A DNA stretch of 62,000 nt, taken from Branchiostoma floridae. Lineage: Eukaryota > Chordata > Leptocardii > Amphioxiformes > Branchiostomatidae. Of the stretch, positions 47,933 through 59,353 are shown in pieces. A model generated the notes under the pieces. It did no database searches, was not told the DNA's origin, and saw only the letters and a program-made list of their open reading frames with translations. The stretch is taken from the NCBI RefSeq assembly GCF_000003815.2, contig NC_049995.1, positions 10,483,409-10,545,408 on the forward strand, in the 5' to 3' direction. A program made the translations under genes and the position numbers. Position 1 is the stretch's first letter. Every line of letters begins with the position of its first letter.

Positions 47933-48570
47933 TACATAAGAGTGCCTGCATCGCAATTGTCATTGCAATCTACCCCAGTGTATTGTTGTCTCCATCAGGT
48001 CTTGTCTGATCTTCTTAATCACCCAGTTGAGACTCTATCCTTTGAGACAAAGTGCGCCCTTTATCTTCCTCTACCTGCTGATTAAGCAAGCCTACTGACA
48101 CCTGGGCTCCATAGAGCTATCATTAAACTAGCAGCCTTCAAAAGTGCAACCTTCACCTCCTCATACCTTGATCTAAAGACATCTAGAAAATCGTGGGTGG
48201 GGAAAAGGTGGGAAAAGAATGTCTCCGGCTTGTTAGTTGTTAGAATTCAAAGTTTAGACAGACCATGACTGTGTTGTTTGTAACCGTTTTTTAACTTTAA
48301 ATTAGTTGATTGTCTATATCGTTGATGATGAAGTTCTGATAATGCTTAAGGTAGTAGATATCGTCTGTTATGGATTAACAATACAGTATCACTAGTGTAA
48401 AGTGTTATAGTGCACTGTGTTGACTGGTAAATATTAATGAATAGTGATTTTAATATTGTCTTCCAGTTTTTCATATTGCATATCTATGTATTAAACCATG
48501 TGTATTTATCATTCCTTTGCGCAATGTAGTTTATTACATTATATATATAAACTATGCATTGCATAAGTAT
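47933..48570. other. No gene recognised
   Basis: AT-rich intronic DNA. Confidence 0.4.
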
Positions 48571-48574
48571 TGTA

Positions 48575-48910
48575 CTTATTTCATAAAGAAGGTAATCGTG
48601 TTTGATATTTTTGAAATCTTTGATCTTGAATTCTTAAGATAAATCGCAATGTGTAAACTTTGTAATTTTCACTGGTCTTCTATCAGATGATTACTTTAAA
48701 TTCATAGCAAACAGGCCCATCTGATTGCTCAATGTAATCAACTGTGGACTTATTTAATTTCATTAGAAGGTAATTGTTTTTAATCTTATGATTTTAAGTG
48801 TTTTTTTTTTTGTCTTTTCAAGAAAATCGCAGTTTGTTTGTAATTTTTTTCTTTATTTCTAGCGGGTGATTACTTAGAATCCAGGCACCTTTGATTGCTC
48901 AGTGCAATGC
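48575..48910 (+). repeat. Two-copy local duplication, period ~177 bp
   Basis: AGAAGGTAATCGTG near 48589 recurs as AGAAGGTAATTGTT near 48766. Both are followed by ATCTT...ATT, AAATCGCA, GTAATTTT, GATGATTACTT/GGTGATTACTT and TGATTGCTCA. Confidence 0.7.
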
Positions 48911-49310
48911 CATTGTTTTCACAAGAGGTATCCTACTTGAAAACACCGTGCGTTTTTTGCATGCAAGGCGTGTCATGGACGATGTCAGCTGGTTTTTAAG
49001 TGCATACCTTAGCGGTTACCGCTTCCCTTGGGCAGGCTTCTCCCTTTATAACCGTCACGACAGCTTGTCAACATCCCTGTGGAGAAAGGTATTAGCCTGA
49101 CAGTTCACACTTATCTGTCTCCAGCCTGTGCATAATTCGTGTTAGGGAGTAGGCGCCTTCGTGAGGATGGGTACGCATGAATGAATGCATTCCATAGATG
49201 ACAAATGTCAACGTATTCATGCGTTCAGGGGTTGGTGGATTCATTTCTAAGGCGCTGTTGTTACTATGTCTTTGTGAAATGCCCCCAAACCAAAGTTGTC
49301 TACGGTACGT

Positions 49311-49520
49311 ACAGATATGTATTTGCTGTTGAAATGGTATTTTGCTTCATGTTCTGATAGTTCATATCACTGGTAGCTTACATTGAGGTATTGGTTGTTC
49401 TTGGCTAAATACTCTTCTTATAGATATGTCTTTGCTATTAAAGATACATTTCACTTCTTGTTCTGTCGGTTCATATTACTGGTATCATACTGGTATCATC
49501 ATCTGGTTATCCTTACTACC
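49311..49520 (+). repeat. Two-copy local duplication, period ~110 bp
   Basis: AGATATGTATTTGCTGTT at 49312 and AGATATGTCTTTGCTATT at 49422. Both continue with TTC-CTTC-TGTTCTG, GTTCATAT and ACTGGTA. Confidence 0.75.
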
Positions 49521-50189
49521 TAAATATCGTATATAATTATAGATACCTATGTGAATGAATGAAAGGTATTAATTGTAAGTTTACACCCTTACAAGCTATT
49601 GAGCATGTGTTATTACGATGACTCAGAAGTGCAGTGGTATAAAATGTGATATCTTACTACAGATTCAACAATATCTAAATTAATGTATTTGTTCGACAAT
49701 AGCTGTAAACATATCGGCAGCTGGAGTTTAAAATGCATGGTTCATCTAATTGCGTATGGAATATATGTGGTCACTCGTAGCATTGTTGATCTTCGAAGAC
49801 CTAGGAACTATAGCAATAACATCAGATCATCACACGGGATCCACACCCATAGTCACAGTACAGTATAAAACAATACGGGCGATATGCCAACTAGTTCGGA
49901 TCTAAATGGGCCTTTGGTTGTCTTATTGGCCACTGTACACTCCAGACATGTGTTGACATCCTCTTGATATCGCCATTCAGTTGATAGCTATCGATAGCCT
50001 TACTCTGAGTGGTACTCCGACCCTTACATTACCAGGGAACGTTATCTGAAAGCTAATATGGTACCGATACAGGTCTTGTACATATATCGGTAAGGAAAAA
50101 AAAATTTGCTAGATCCTGCGAGTTTGGGGCTCTGCCTCTCTGTAAGAATGTTCCCCTTGTGTTCGCGTGTTTGACTTGCCGGACATTTT
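49521..50189. other. No gene recognised
   Basis: Intronic DNA up to the third gap. No feature is supported. Confidence 0.4.
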
Positions 50190-50764
50190 NNNNNNNNNNN
50201 NNNNNNNNNNNNNNNNNNNNNNNNNNNNNNNNNNNNNNNNNNNNNNNNNNNNNNNNNNNNNNNNNNNNNNNNNNNNNNNNNNNNNNNNNNNNNNNNNNNN
50301 NNNNNNNNNNNNNNNNNNNNNNNNNNNNNNNNNNNNNNNNNNNNNNNNNNNNNNNNNNNNNNNNNNNNNNNNNNNNNNNNNNNNNNNNNNNNNNNNNNNN
50401 NNNNNNNNNNNNNNNNNNNNNNNNNNNNNNNNNNNNNNNNNNNNNNNNNNNNNNNNNNNNNNNNNNNNNNNNNNNNNNNNNNNNNNNNNNNNNNNNNNNN
50501 NNNNNNNNNNNNNNNNNNNNNNNNNNNNNNNNNNNNNNNNNNNNNNNNNNNNNNNNNNNNNNNNNNNNNNNNNNNNNNNNNNNNNNNNNNNNNNNNNNNN
50601 NNNNNNNNNNNNNNNNNNNNNNNNNNNNNNNNNNNNNNNNNNNNNNNNNNNNNNNNNNNNNNNNNNNNNNNNNNNNNNNNNNNNNNNNNNNNNNNNNNNN
50701 NNNNNNNNNNNNNNNNNNNNNNNNNNNNNNNNNNNNNNNNNNNNNNNNNNNNNNNNNNNNNNNN
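50190..50764. other. Assembly gap (575 N)
   Basis: Run of N. The frames crossing it are artefacts. Confidence 0.99.
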
Positions 50765-50925
50765 TGCCATGAAGATAGACTACAGTGTTTCAGTGATGAG
50801 CCCTTGTTCAAGGTGTGGCGTATTATCTTGTATTGCCCTGGGCTCACGGTTAAGAACTTGAGCAATTTTGTTTTTGGTGTGTCGTTGTTTTAGCTATGTG
50901 AATACAGTACTGTATGTGCTACTAG

Positions 50926-51200
50926 TGGGGCGGCGTTGCACAGTGGTAGTGTATTCGGCCCGTGACCGAGAGGTCACCGGTTCGAATCCGCCTGCCGTGT
51001 TGCCGGTCTTGTGCCCTTGGGAAAGGCACTTTACACGACTTCCCTCACTTTACTCAAGTGAAAAATGAGTCGTCCCTCGGATAGGACGTTAAATGGAGGC
51101 CCCGTGTATGGGGAGAGCCATACCCCATGCACGTTAAAGAGCCCCCACACGTGCGATGGTGCGGTGTGCGTTGGTGCAAATCCTTCTGTCGGAAGTTGGT
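50926..51200 (+). repeat. tRNA-derived SINE (best preserved copy)
   Basis: The A box region is GTTGCACAGTGGTAG (50935-50949) and the B box GGTTCGAATCC is at 50979-50989. Between them TTCGGCCCGTGACCGAG folds as an anticodon-like arm. The body and tail match 45571-45860 (GGTCTTGTGCCCTTGGGAAA, CCTCGGATAGGACGTTAAAT, CCCCCACACGTGCGATGGTG). Internal Pol III boxes are intact. It is a retroposon, not a functional tRNA gene. Confidence 0.9.
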
Positions 51201-51835
51201 GATTCACTTCAAATTACCCGGATGGAGGCCTGGCGACCTCTGTCTCGTATCAGCCACATGGTGATCTACATCATTCACCCGGACGGGTGTGTCACCCCGT
51301 AAGGGGCGGTATGGACCCTGCATCGGCAGGATGTTAGGGTGAAATCGGAGGTCAAAATTGTTTTCCCACATGCTACAGAAATAACAGGTCATGGGGTCAA
51401 TGAACGACGATAGTAATGCTGAAAATGTATCATTATCATATTTAGTATAATCATAATGGTAGTGGCTGGTAAGAGAAAGAAGGGATAAGATTATGGTTGC
51501 TTCCTATGATAATGCAGTGGCACTTCCAGTTTTGATACCTATTACCGGTATATGCTACATGTGTTAGTTTTTTAGTGGTAGGTACATATACATGTAGCTT
51601 CAAAAGCTAAGCATAAGTGGTATAGTTTTGAGTCCCTAGCGAATCTCTTTAGAACTACAGTAGGTATTTTTGTTGGACACTTGGTGAACAAATTAAGCAG
51701 GGATTGATAATTGTTTTTGCATTAGAGCGCCATAGGTGATATTAATTGTATAATATATGCATAAGGTTCGGACCTGTACATGTACCTGGATCTGTACCTG
51801 ACGTGACGTCCATTCACGCATCATTATGTTAGTAA
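51201..51835. other. No gene recognised
   Basis: Intronic DNA. The minus-strand frame at 51204-51392 overlaps the SINE flank and is not trusted. Confidence 0.4.
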
Positions 51836-51837
51836 TA

Positions 51838-52080
51838 GATACATTTCATTCATTTCATTTCATTTCATTTTATTTAGCCAGGTGTGCTCACTCGGGGCGG
51901 GCGCCCTGATTTTCAGGAGACCCTGGTACATCATACTTCACTCCGACATAAAACAGCATATACATGGTCACAAAATAACAACAATGCATGATACAACATA
52001 AGAGTCGGTCCGTAGTGTTGTATGCTGCCTTTAAACGACTGCACATTACTCTGGGGTATGTGTAGAATATATATTTCATT
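51838..52080 (-). mobile_element. LINE/SINE 3' end (minus orientation)
   Basis: On the minus strand CTCCTGAAAATCAGGGCGCC then CGAGTGAGCACACCTGGCTA leads to AATAAAATGAAATGAAATG, an (ATGAA)n tail. CCTGAAAATCAGG is a small hairpin of the kind that precedes the tail in CR1/L2-like elements. No reverse-transcriptase motif is present. Confidence 0.55.
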
Positions 52081-52240
52081 TACAATTTCATAGGGCTGCA
52101 TCTTGTAGAAAGAACAGGAAATGGAAAATCTATTGGGGGACCGTCCCTTTTCATGGTTACTACATTGAACACGTCTGCTGGCCTTGTACCCCAGAGGGAC
52201 AACATAAATCTAGCTCTTACACAACAGCAGGGGACTAAAT

Positions 52241-52479
52241 GTGGTATCTAACTGCCCTTGTGGTACCGGTGCGGCACTGCGGGGTTCATATTACTCAACG
52301 AATTTCGTAGATAAAGAATGATTTTTTCAACGTTTTGTGTTTTTTGTTGTCTTCTAAGTCATACTTTAACGTATTACGTAATGTCTAGATTATAAAAACT
52401 TGGCAAAATAATAGAAATGTGCCGCAGTGAATGAACTCCGCAGTACCGCAGCTGTGCACCAAGTGCAGTAGGATACCAA
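52241..52479. mobile_element. Palindromic MITE, GGTGGTATCTC family, copy 5
   Basis: Left GTGGTATCTAACTGCCCTTG then TGGTACCGGTGCGGCACTG; right GTGCACCAAGTGCAGTAGGA then TACCAA. It is more diverged than copies 1-4. Confidence 0.82.
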
Positions 52480-52574
52480 CTTGCATTGGATGCGTCTGCT
52501 GGCCTTACACCCCAAAGGGAAAACATAAATCTAGCTCTTACACAACAGCAGGGGACTAAATCAGGTGACTAAAT

Positions 52575-52811
52575 GTGGTATCTCACTGCCCTCGTGACAC
52601 CGGTGCAACATTGCGGGGTTCAAATGGTTTTTCGTATATAAAGAATGACTTTTTGTCAACGTTTTGTGTATTTTGTTGTCTTCTAATTCATACTTTAACG
52701 TATTGCGTAATATCAAGATTTTTTAAAAACTTGGCGAAATAATAGAACAGTGCCGCAGTGAACGAACCCCGTAGTGCCACAGCTCTGCACCAAGTGCAGT
52801 GAGATACCGCC
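52575..52811. mobile_element. Palindromic MITE, GGTGGTATCTC family, copy 6
   Basis: Left GTGGTATCTCACTGCCCTCG; right CACCAAGTGCAGTGAGATAC then CGCC. It shares with copy 5 features such as TTTTTCAACG/TTTTGTCAACG and ACTTGGC(A/G)AAATAATAGAA, supporting local duplication. Confidence 0.82.
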
Positions 52812-53149
52812 TTACATTGGAACCGTCTGCTTGCCTTGAACCCCAAAGGGACAACATGAATCTAGCTCTTACACAACAGCAGGAGACTGAGGTTCAAATG
52901 GCTATCACGGCTGCGCCCGCCTCGACAATACAATAGAGAACCCGGTGGCATCAGTGGACATTTGTAGCAGCATCAAAGGTGTATTCACTGGATATTCTGC
53001 CATGGGGGTGAACATCCCCATACGATGGTGGTTTGGAAATGGCTTCCATAATTCCTTCAGCTGAATGACTGTATATATAACAAAGCGTAACATGTGTCAA
53101 CAATGAAGTTCATAAGTCAAGGTAATAAGATAAGCCAAAGAAAAAATTA

Positions 53150-53325
53150 AGTTACTCAAGCAAATATATATTAGGAGTTTGAAAACGGCCAGATGTTTTT
53201 CATCATAGCTTTGCTTATAAACCTACTTATAAATAAATCTTGCTCGGTGTCGCTGACAAAAGACATTACATTCTATCTGAAACGTATGGCCGTTTTCAAA
53301 TTGATATCCAGTTGCTTGAGTAACG
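53150..53325. mobile_element. Palindromic MITE, AGTTACTCAAGCAACT family, copy 2
   Basis: Left AGTTACTCAAGCAAATATAT and GAAAACGGCCAGATG; right ACGTATGGCCGTTTTCAAAT and GATATCCAGTTGCTTGAGTA then AC. It is shorter than copy 1 because the middle is reduced. Confidence 0.78.
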
Positions 53326-53699
53326 TATTATTTAGTGTAACGTATGTGCATGGCCATCTGGTATTTTACCTCACCGTAACCACCTCGAACTGCTTTTCTC
53401 GGTATAGTTGTAGTTTTGTGTGGCTACTGTCATGTAATCCCTGTTTAATCCTTCCTTAATTTGGTATTTGGTGTTAAACGACTTTACACTTAGAAAATCC
53501 AGTCTACATTTATCTAAATGTCCCCACTTCTACATCAATTTTTGGACACATCAAATAATGATTTGTACATGGCAAAGGCTACTATGTATTTGACATACTA
53601 ACAACTTTATACACAGGAATAACTTGCAGACGATATCACTGGATTGCATTGGCTGAATAAAACAATGACATATCTTTGGCATTAAATCACAAAACTAAC

Positions 53700-54440
53700 A
53701 CGATAACTTTATCATTACTTTCTGTGAATATTAAGTTTCTATTTAGTATTGATATTCAAAAAAGTCCATGAAAAAATGCCCTATACAACAATCTCGCCAT
53801 ACGTGTGCCTACAAGGTCATCTGAATGCAAGAGAATATATGGGTTGTCCTTGAAGAAGACAAGTGGATGATTACAAGCTCTTCAATACATCTCCTGCAGA
53901 TTTACTAGTTCAATCCAACCTAACAGCAAGCAGGGATGTATTTACAAATGAACTCTTGATCAAGGAAAATCAATATATTAGGTGCTTCCTGGAGTTACTA
54001 TTAGTTTTGATATTCAGAAAAGTCCATGAAAATAACTGCCCTAACAGAATCTCAACGTGCGTGTATGTACAAGGTCATCTAGATGCACTAGAATATATGG
54101 GTTGTCCTTGAAGAAGACAGGTGGATAATTACACATTATCATTACTTTCTGTGAATATTTACGTTCTATTTAGTTTTGATATTCAGAAAAGTCCATGAAA
54201 AATGCCTTATATAACAATCTCACCATACGTGAGCCTACAAGGTCATCTGAATACAAGAGAATATATGGGTTGTCCTTGAATCGGACAGGTGGATGATTAC
54301 AGGCGCTTCAATACATCTTCGGATTTACTAGTTTCATCCAACCTAACAGCAAGCAGGGATGTATTTACCAATGAACTCTTTATCAAGGAAAAAAATCAAT
54401 ATATTGGGTGCTTCCTGAAGCTATCAAGCTGCTTGCTTAA
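53700..54440 (+). repeat. Three-copy local repeat, units ~170-260 bp
   Basis: GATATTCAAAAAAGTCCATG (53751) recurs as GATATTCAGAAAAGTCCATG near 54010 and 54177. Each is followed by TACAAGGTCATCT and GAATATATGGGTTGTCCTTG. Copies 1 and 3 continue with CCAACCTAACAGCAAGCAGG and GATGTATTTAC; copy 2 lacks that tail. Confidence 0.85.
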
Positions 54441-54444
54441 TAAT

Positions 54445-54530
54445 GAATGAATGAAGACATGTATTGTACAGTTTGCACAACCGATCTAAGTACATGTCAC
54501 AACAGGTCAAAACATACATATACATATAAA
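54445..54530 (-). repeat. Possible LINE 3' tail (minus orientation)
   Basis: On the minus strand the sequence runs TTGTGCAAACTGTACAATAC then ATGTCTTCATTCATTCATT, a short (ATTC)n-type tail. Confidence 0.28.
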
Positions 54531-54689
54531 AAATATAGGAAAATATATCAAAGAAGGTTTAGACATTAGAACTCCCTCAAATGATTGTAAAAGCCTCCAA
54601 TGATTGTAAGAAACTTATCCCATACTACAACTCCTGTATTAGTTAGACAAGCCTTAAGTTAAGCTATAGAACTGTAGCTAATATGTAGA

Positions 54690-54740
54690 TGCCATACTTT
54701 GTACCTCGTACAACGATTGTGCAATAAAGTTATTTATAAA
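54690..54740 (+). repeat. Possible LINE 3' tail
   Basis: TTTGTACCTCGTACAACGAT then TGTGCAATAAAGTT resembles CR1/L2-type 3' ends. The segment near 35905-35935 (TACCTTGTACCATTGTTGTC then TAATAAAG) is similar. No ORF part is seen. Confidence 0.35.
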
Positions 54741-55410
54741 AAAATATCACGAATCTTGTGTAACACAGAAGTCCGGCTTCTTCTCGCTTCTTGGTTAATG
54801 TGCAAAGCCAGTACCCTTAGGGGGTGTTGGATATTGAGTGTATCTCGTATGATGGGGTATTTGGTGTGCCATCGTCCACATAACTATCATATCGCCGTCC
54901 GTTTGCACGTTATGGCTTTTGACGAGTGAAGCAAATCCGTCCATTCATCAAGACTATGTGATCTGTTTGCATGGTTGAGCTATGACGTGGGCAGTATCGC
55001 TACACGGATTCTTATCTTTATGTTCACGTTAAGAATATGTAAAGGCAAATCCAATAAAAAACGCATCTTTACGAAGGCTTTAAGGTTTGATTCAACTTCG
55101 GATTAAGGGCAGTTTATTGAAACATCACAAATGGACAAGTCTACAACACAGGTTGTCTTCTAGAGTTCTTGGTAGATCGGCTTAAACAAACCTTGTAAAT
55201 CTTCAATGATGCCTAATAATTATGCATTACACCATTAACTTATTTGCGATATTCATTCCGTTTACAAGTAGATGTAAATGGAATAGAATAATACAAACGA
55301 AATTGGTGTGGCAAAGGACAATGCAGTCACAGTTACTTACATGTCCTTCATTCATCCGTCAGAATTATTTGTAAATATACAGGACTTATGGTACAAACCG
55401 TGTAGTTGGT
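54741..55410. other. No gene recognised
   Basis: Intronic DNA with only short frames. Confidence 0.4.
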
Positions 55411-55520
55411 ATGTTACTAAACCCAACAGCTTTTCTTCATACGTTGTGAAAAGCAGGCGTTGGTTATGTTACTAAACCCAACAGCTTTTCTTCATACGTT
55501 GTGAAAAGCAGGCGTTGGTT
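55411..55520 (+). repeat. Perfect 55-bp tandem duplication
   Basis: Two identical 55-bp units (55411-55465 and 55466-55520) starting ATGTTACTAAACCCAACAGC and ending AAAAGCAGGCGTTGGTT. The lack of any mismatch marks a very recent event or an assembly duplication. Confidence 0.97.
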
Positions 55521-55714
55521 GTATTTGTTGGTGCCATTTGATCTTCACATTTCTTCTGGCAAACTGAAATGTTCTAACCATATGACACATACTGTTTGAA
55601 ATCAATTATCTAATCTCGTTTTGAACTCACAATTTTCTTCTAAGACAAAAGGAATTTGAGTTCTCGTCAGCTGTCTAACAAACCGCACGAGCTCTAGACA
55701 CATGAGGTATCGCA

Positions 55715-55792
55715 ATGGTGACGTCAGCAATAGGTCAAAGGTTGCTGGAAGTTGATACCGCCCAGCGTCCCATTTTGAGAGAAGGTTAAAGT
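55715..55792 (+). repeat. CRE/DR1 repeat module (copy 4)
   Basis: TGACGTCA at 55719-55726, then AATAGGTCAAAGGTTGCTGG, AAGTTGATACCGCCCAGCGT, CCCATTTTGAGAGAAGG. This is the fullest version of the module shared with copies 1-3. Confidence 0.68.
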
Positions 55793-57519
55793 GCCCTGAT
55801 ATGATGTGACATCCGTAACTCATCTTACAAACTTATACTACTAAATATTTTGGTAATTCCATTTGTAGTTTAGTTGGAGAACAGCTTACCTTGTCAAAAT
55901 GTCATTTATCAACTCGGATTAACTTTCGTACTGAGAGAATTTTCTTGTATAGTCTGCCAACAACATCACTATAATTAACGTTTACAGTTGTTGGTATCCC
56001 GCTCACGTTTAGGAAGTCTGAGAATGGGGAGTCAGTCTGCTCTGATTATGTTTTGCCCAATGGGAATTGCACGGTCTAATTGGCTCTTATTCTGCATTCG
56101 CCACTTGCTGCCGCCTTCGTCATCATAGCGTAGCATACACTACATTAAGTACAACTCTCACCCGTACCGGTACGCACGGTACCGGACATACACGTACGAT
56201 CATAACTGTAGGGTATTCTTGAAATGTTTGAACGTATCAGTGCCGTAGAAAATCCAACCGACCTATTATGGGTATGTTCAATACGCATTGCGGTCGTCGT
56301 ACGGTTTTGATAGCATAGGATTTTTAAGCAGGCTGTGACAGAAACATGCACTGGCAAGGACAGCTTTTTATGTAGCAAGAAAGCTGAACTTTTCAAGACA
56401 CTTTTGACCGCGGCCTATCGAAAATGCTATTGGTATCATCTTTGCCATCTTTAAAATCGTACGACCCCAACCTAATATTTTGCTGTATTTTCATTATGAT
56501 CTAAAAAGCCATGGCCACAAATACGTACTATCATTTCATTTAGCCACAAGCCACAAAGAGGAAATAATTCAGGAATGGTGCTTTCTACACATCTATTGTC
56601 AGAAACATATTTCTGTGTTGAAGAAATGTTGAAATCTAAAATCGATAATGGACATTATGGTTAATATGTCTGATCTGACATCAATCAGATTAGGTGATAA
56701 GAACGATGTAAGCTTTTAGTTTTGTATATTATAAATTATTCAATAATTGACCCGGTTTGGTTATCATGCTAAATATCTGTTCCACACTGAAAGCAAAGTG
56801 GTCAATTAAGATAACCATAAATCGATATTTGAAAACATCTTGTTGAATATTGACCATAAGGTCTTATGGTTTAACTTTAACATATCATATACTTTCAATA
56901 TCTACTTATTACGTGCGTTGTTTTATAGAAGCTAATTAATCATGTAAGTTGGCATCTCCCAAAACTAAATTCAATCGTTATTCACACCTTGCATGTTTCT
57001 GTTTTTATTATTTTTTATTATTAGCATATGATTAATGTCTGTTTTACGAATGTTTTGCGTATGCTTACAAATTACATTTCGTGTAATAAATGTATTGGTG
57101 CAATATAGTAAACCCCCAGTAGGGAAATTGGTAAGATTGATGCCTTTCTTTATGAGATTTTATGACACCATAATGTCGGAAATGTGTCGTTGTTAGTTCG
57201 ACTCCAAACGAAAACAGAATAATTCCAGATTGAATGCTTTCCCACGGGTGTTAATAAATGTCAATCAAAAGCAATTTTCATGATATGCCTGCGTTTTTGC
57301 CTTGACCTAGCGACCTACATGATAATTCATATCTCTATAGATCCTGTACAAGTAATAAAGCTTTGGTTGTAAGGAGATAATTTTGACCTATGTTTTGAAA
57401 CGTTAGGGCCCAGGGGCTTGGTTCACAACTTCTGAATATTCCCTTCTTACAGGGATAGTCGTTTTTAAAGGAAACAATATATTACAGTGCACATATTTTC
57501 TTTACTTCAGGCTATTACT
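55793..57519. other. No gene recognised
   Basis: AT-rich intronic DNA. A small cluster of CGTACCGGTACG-type palindromes lies near 56160-56190. No gene is seen. Confidence 0.4.
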
Positions 57520-57522
57520 GAT

Positions 57523-57715
57523 GTGTCATATTTCTTTTATGTGAAAAGTTAGGAACGACGTAGAATAGACCATCATATAATGTGTACATACGAACTAGCC
57601 AATGGCTAATGTCATATTTCTTTTATCTAAAAAGTTCTTTATCTAAAACAACATAGAATAGACCCTCATATACTAAAAAGCAATGTGTACATACGAACTC
57701 GCTAATAGCTTTCTA
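57523..57715 (+). repeat. Two-copy local duplication, period ~88 bp
   Basis: TGTCATATTTCTTTTAT occurs near 57524 and 57610. Both are followed by AAAAGTT, ACATAGAATAGACC/ACGTAGAATAGACC, TCATATA and AATGTGTACATACGAACT. A separate 22-bp duplication (AACAATTTCCTTCTGCTTT) follows near 57760-57800. Confidence 0.82.
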
Positions 57716-57880
57716 ATTACAATTTTAATGTTGAATGAGAAAAATGATTTGATGTCAGCAACAATTTCCTTCTGCTTTGTACAACAATTTCCTTCTGCTT
57801 TTTTCTTGCAATCGACAAGAAAACTCGAAGCACAAAAATTATTCTATAAACAAGAAAATTAGGCCAAGTACCTCTGTGAA

Positions 57881-58383
57881 AGACCACGGCAACTAAATTT
57901 TATGGATGACATCAGCGCGCTCATTAATTATTGCCTGATTTCAGAAATAAACACAAGAATTTTCTACGTCTTCGGGGATAGTCAGATAGACCAAAATAGG
58001 CAAAAATGTTGTATTATAGCCAAATAATCATAATTGTAGAAGTGACGAGGGACGTAGCAATGACTCTATTTGCAGAAGTAAAACTTGTTGGATAGTTGTA
58101 AAAGTGCAACCAATATGGAAGCCATGAACGTAGTTGCCAGCTTGGCAAGTGATACCAGTGTACCGCACTAGTATCACTTTTACTATACAGTCGTTAACTT
58201 CATTAATACAGGAATGAATGCCTTCATTTATTAGTTGTGTTGCCATCACTTCAAATCTTGTTACGGCGTTTATGGTGTCTATTTTGAAAATTTAACGGTC
58301 TTTTTTTTACCCATCTTCTTTTTGTCGCGCTATCTAATTATTTGCACTCTGCAAATGATGCCATCCATCAAATTTGCTTGCCT
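57881..58383. mobile_element. Palindromic MITE, TGGATGACATC family, copy 3
   Basis: Left AGACCACGGCAACTAAATTT then TATGGATGACATC; right GATGCCATCCATCAAATTTG then CTTGCCT. Interior AGAAGTGACG and GTATCACTTTTACTATAC match copy 1. The element is 503 bp and non-coding. Confidence 0.78.
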
Positions 58384-59160
58384 AACGTTTATTCCTTAGG
58401 ATAAACAGCTTTGTACGAGCTTAGAGCTTACATGACGATGCTACTAGCAATACTGTTTGCATTATTGCTCACGGTATTTCAATCTGATTATGTACTCTCC
58501 GCACGCCTAAGCACTGTTATGCTAAAGACTCCAATAAAGTATTTCGTTTCCAAACCAGTCAAATACGAGGAATGTACTCTCTTTTTTGTAAAAAAAAAAA
58601 TGCATTAAAATATATCTGTAGGTAAGATACATTAATTTTATACTCATCAATAAGATTATGTCTGTTTCAGGATACGTGCTCAAATGTGCAGAAACATGAA
58701 GTGAAGACAAGATTACATCTAAAAGCTCCAAGATTCGCTTCGCAATTTTTTGGGCTGTAATGGACATCTGGGCATCTGACGTTTTTAGATACTCAAGATA
58801 TGAGCTTTGTTGGAGATAAGCTTTTCTTGTTTGGCGTGAAATGCATTAGATGTAGGAACTCTACTTACGATGTCTGTTGATGTTAGCGATTTTACCATGA
58901 ACAGAGATCCTCAGCAATAGTAGAATAGTAAAAGTAACAATAGGAGATAAACTTTTTATACCTCCGTTGAATATTTCGATTTTTGCCCGAATTTCTTGTT
59001 TTGTTCATTATTGTGAATTTCTTACTGATCATGTCTATGGGACCAGATTTGAAACCAGTCCAAGCTTACCTTCCAATCCTACCAGTTTCCTGCTACACCA
59101 TGACCCGTTTGTCAATTGACACTATCTACATAGCCACGAACAAAAAATGGAGGGGGGCAA
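58384..59160. other. No gene recognised
   Basis: Intronic DNA. The frame at 58411-58608 begins with a hydrophobic stretch but has no further support. Confidence 0.4.
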
Positions 59161-59165
59161 AAGCA

Positions 59166-59353
59166 CAAAACAATACCTCTGTTTTATCATGGAAGTAATC
59201 AGAGACAAAGATGCACTTTCCAATCCTTCTAGTCTTCTTTTACACATCATCTGCCTATTATTCTACAATATTAAAATCACTGCTGACAAAAAAAGTTCAC
59301 CAACCGAGAACAATACCTCTGTTTTTACGGAGGTAAACAGACACAAAGATGCA
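59166..59353 (+). repeat. Two-copy local duplication, period ~140 bp
   Basis: ACAATACCTCTGTTTT occurs at 59170 and 59309. Each is followed by GGAAGTAATCAGAGACAAAG / GGAGGTAAACAGACACAAAG then ATGCAC. Confidence 0.8.

Larger units (their letters stand above)
52161..52890 (+). repeat. Tandem duplication (~325 bp unit) containing MITEs
   Basis: The flank CATTGNACNCGTCTGCTGGC with CCCCAAAGGGACAACATAAA and CTAGCTCTTACACAACAGCA occurs three times (from 52163, 52484 and 52815). MITE copies of the GGTGGTATCTC family fill the two intervals (52241-52479 and 52575-52811). The MITE appears to have been copied with its surroundings. Confidence 0.85.

Noticed and set aside
50926-51000. A functional tRNA gene
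   Set aside because: It has A and B boxes, but the acceptor and D arms are poor and the sequence continues into a SINE body shared by several copies.
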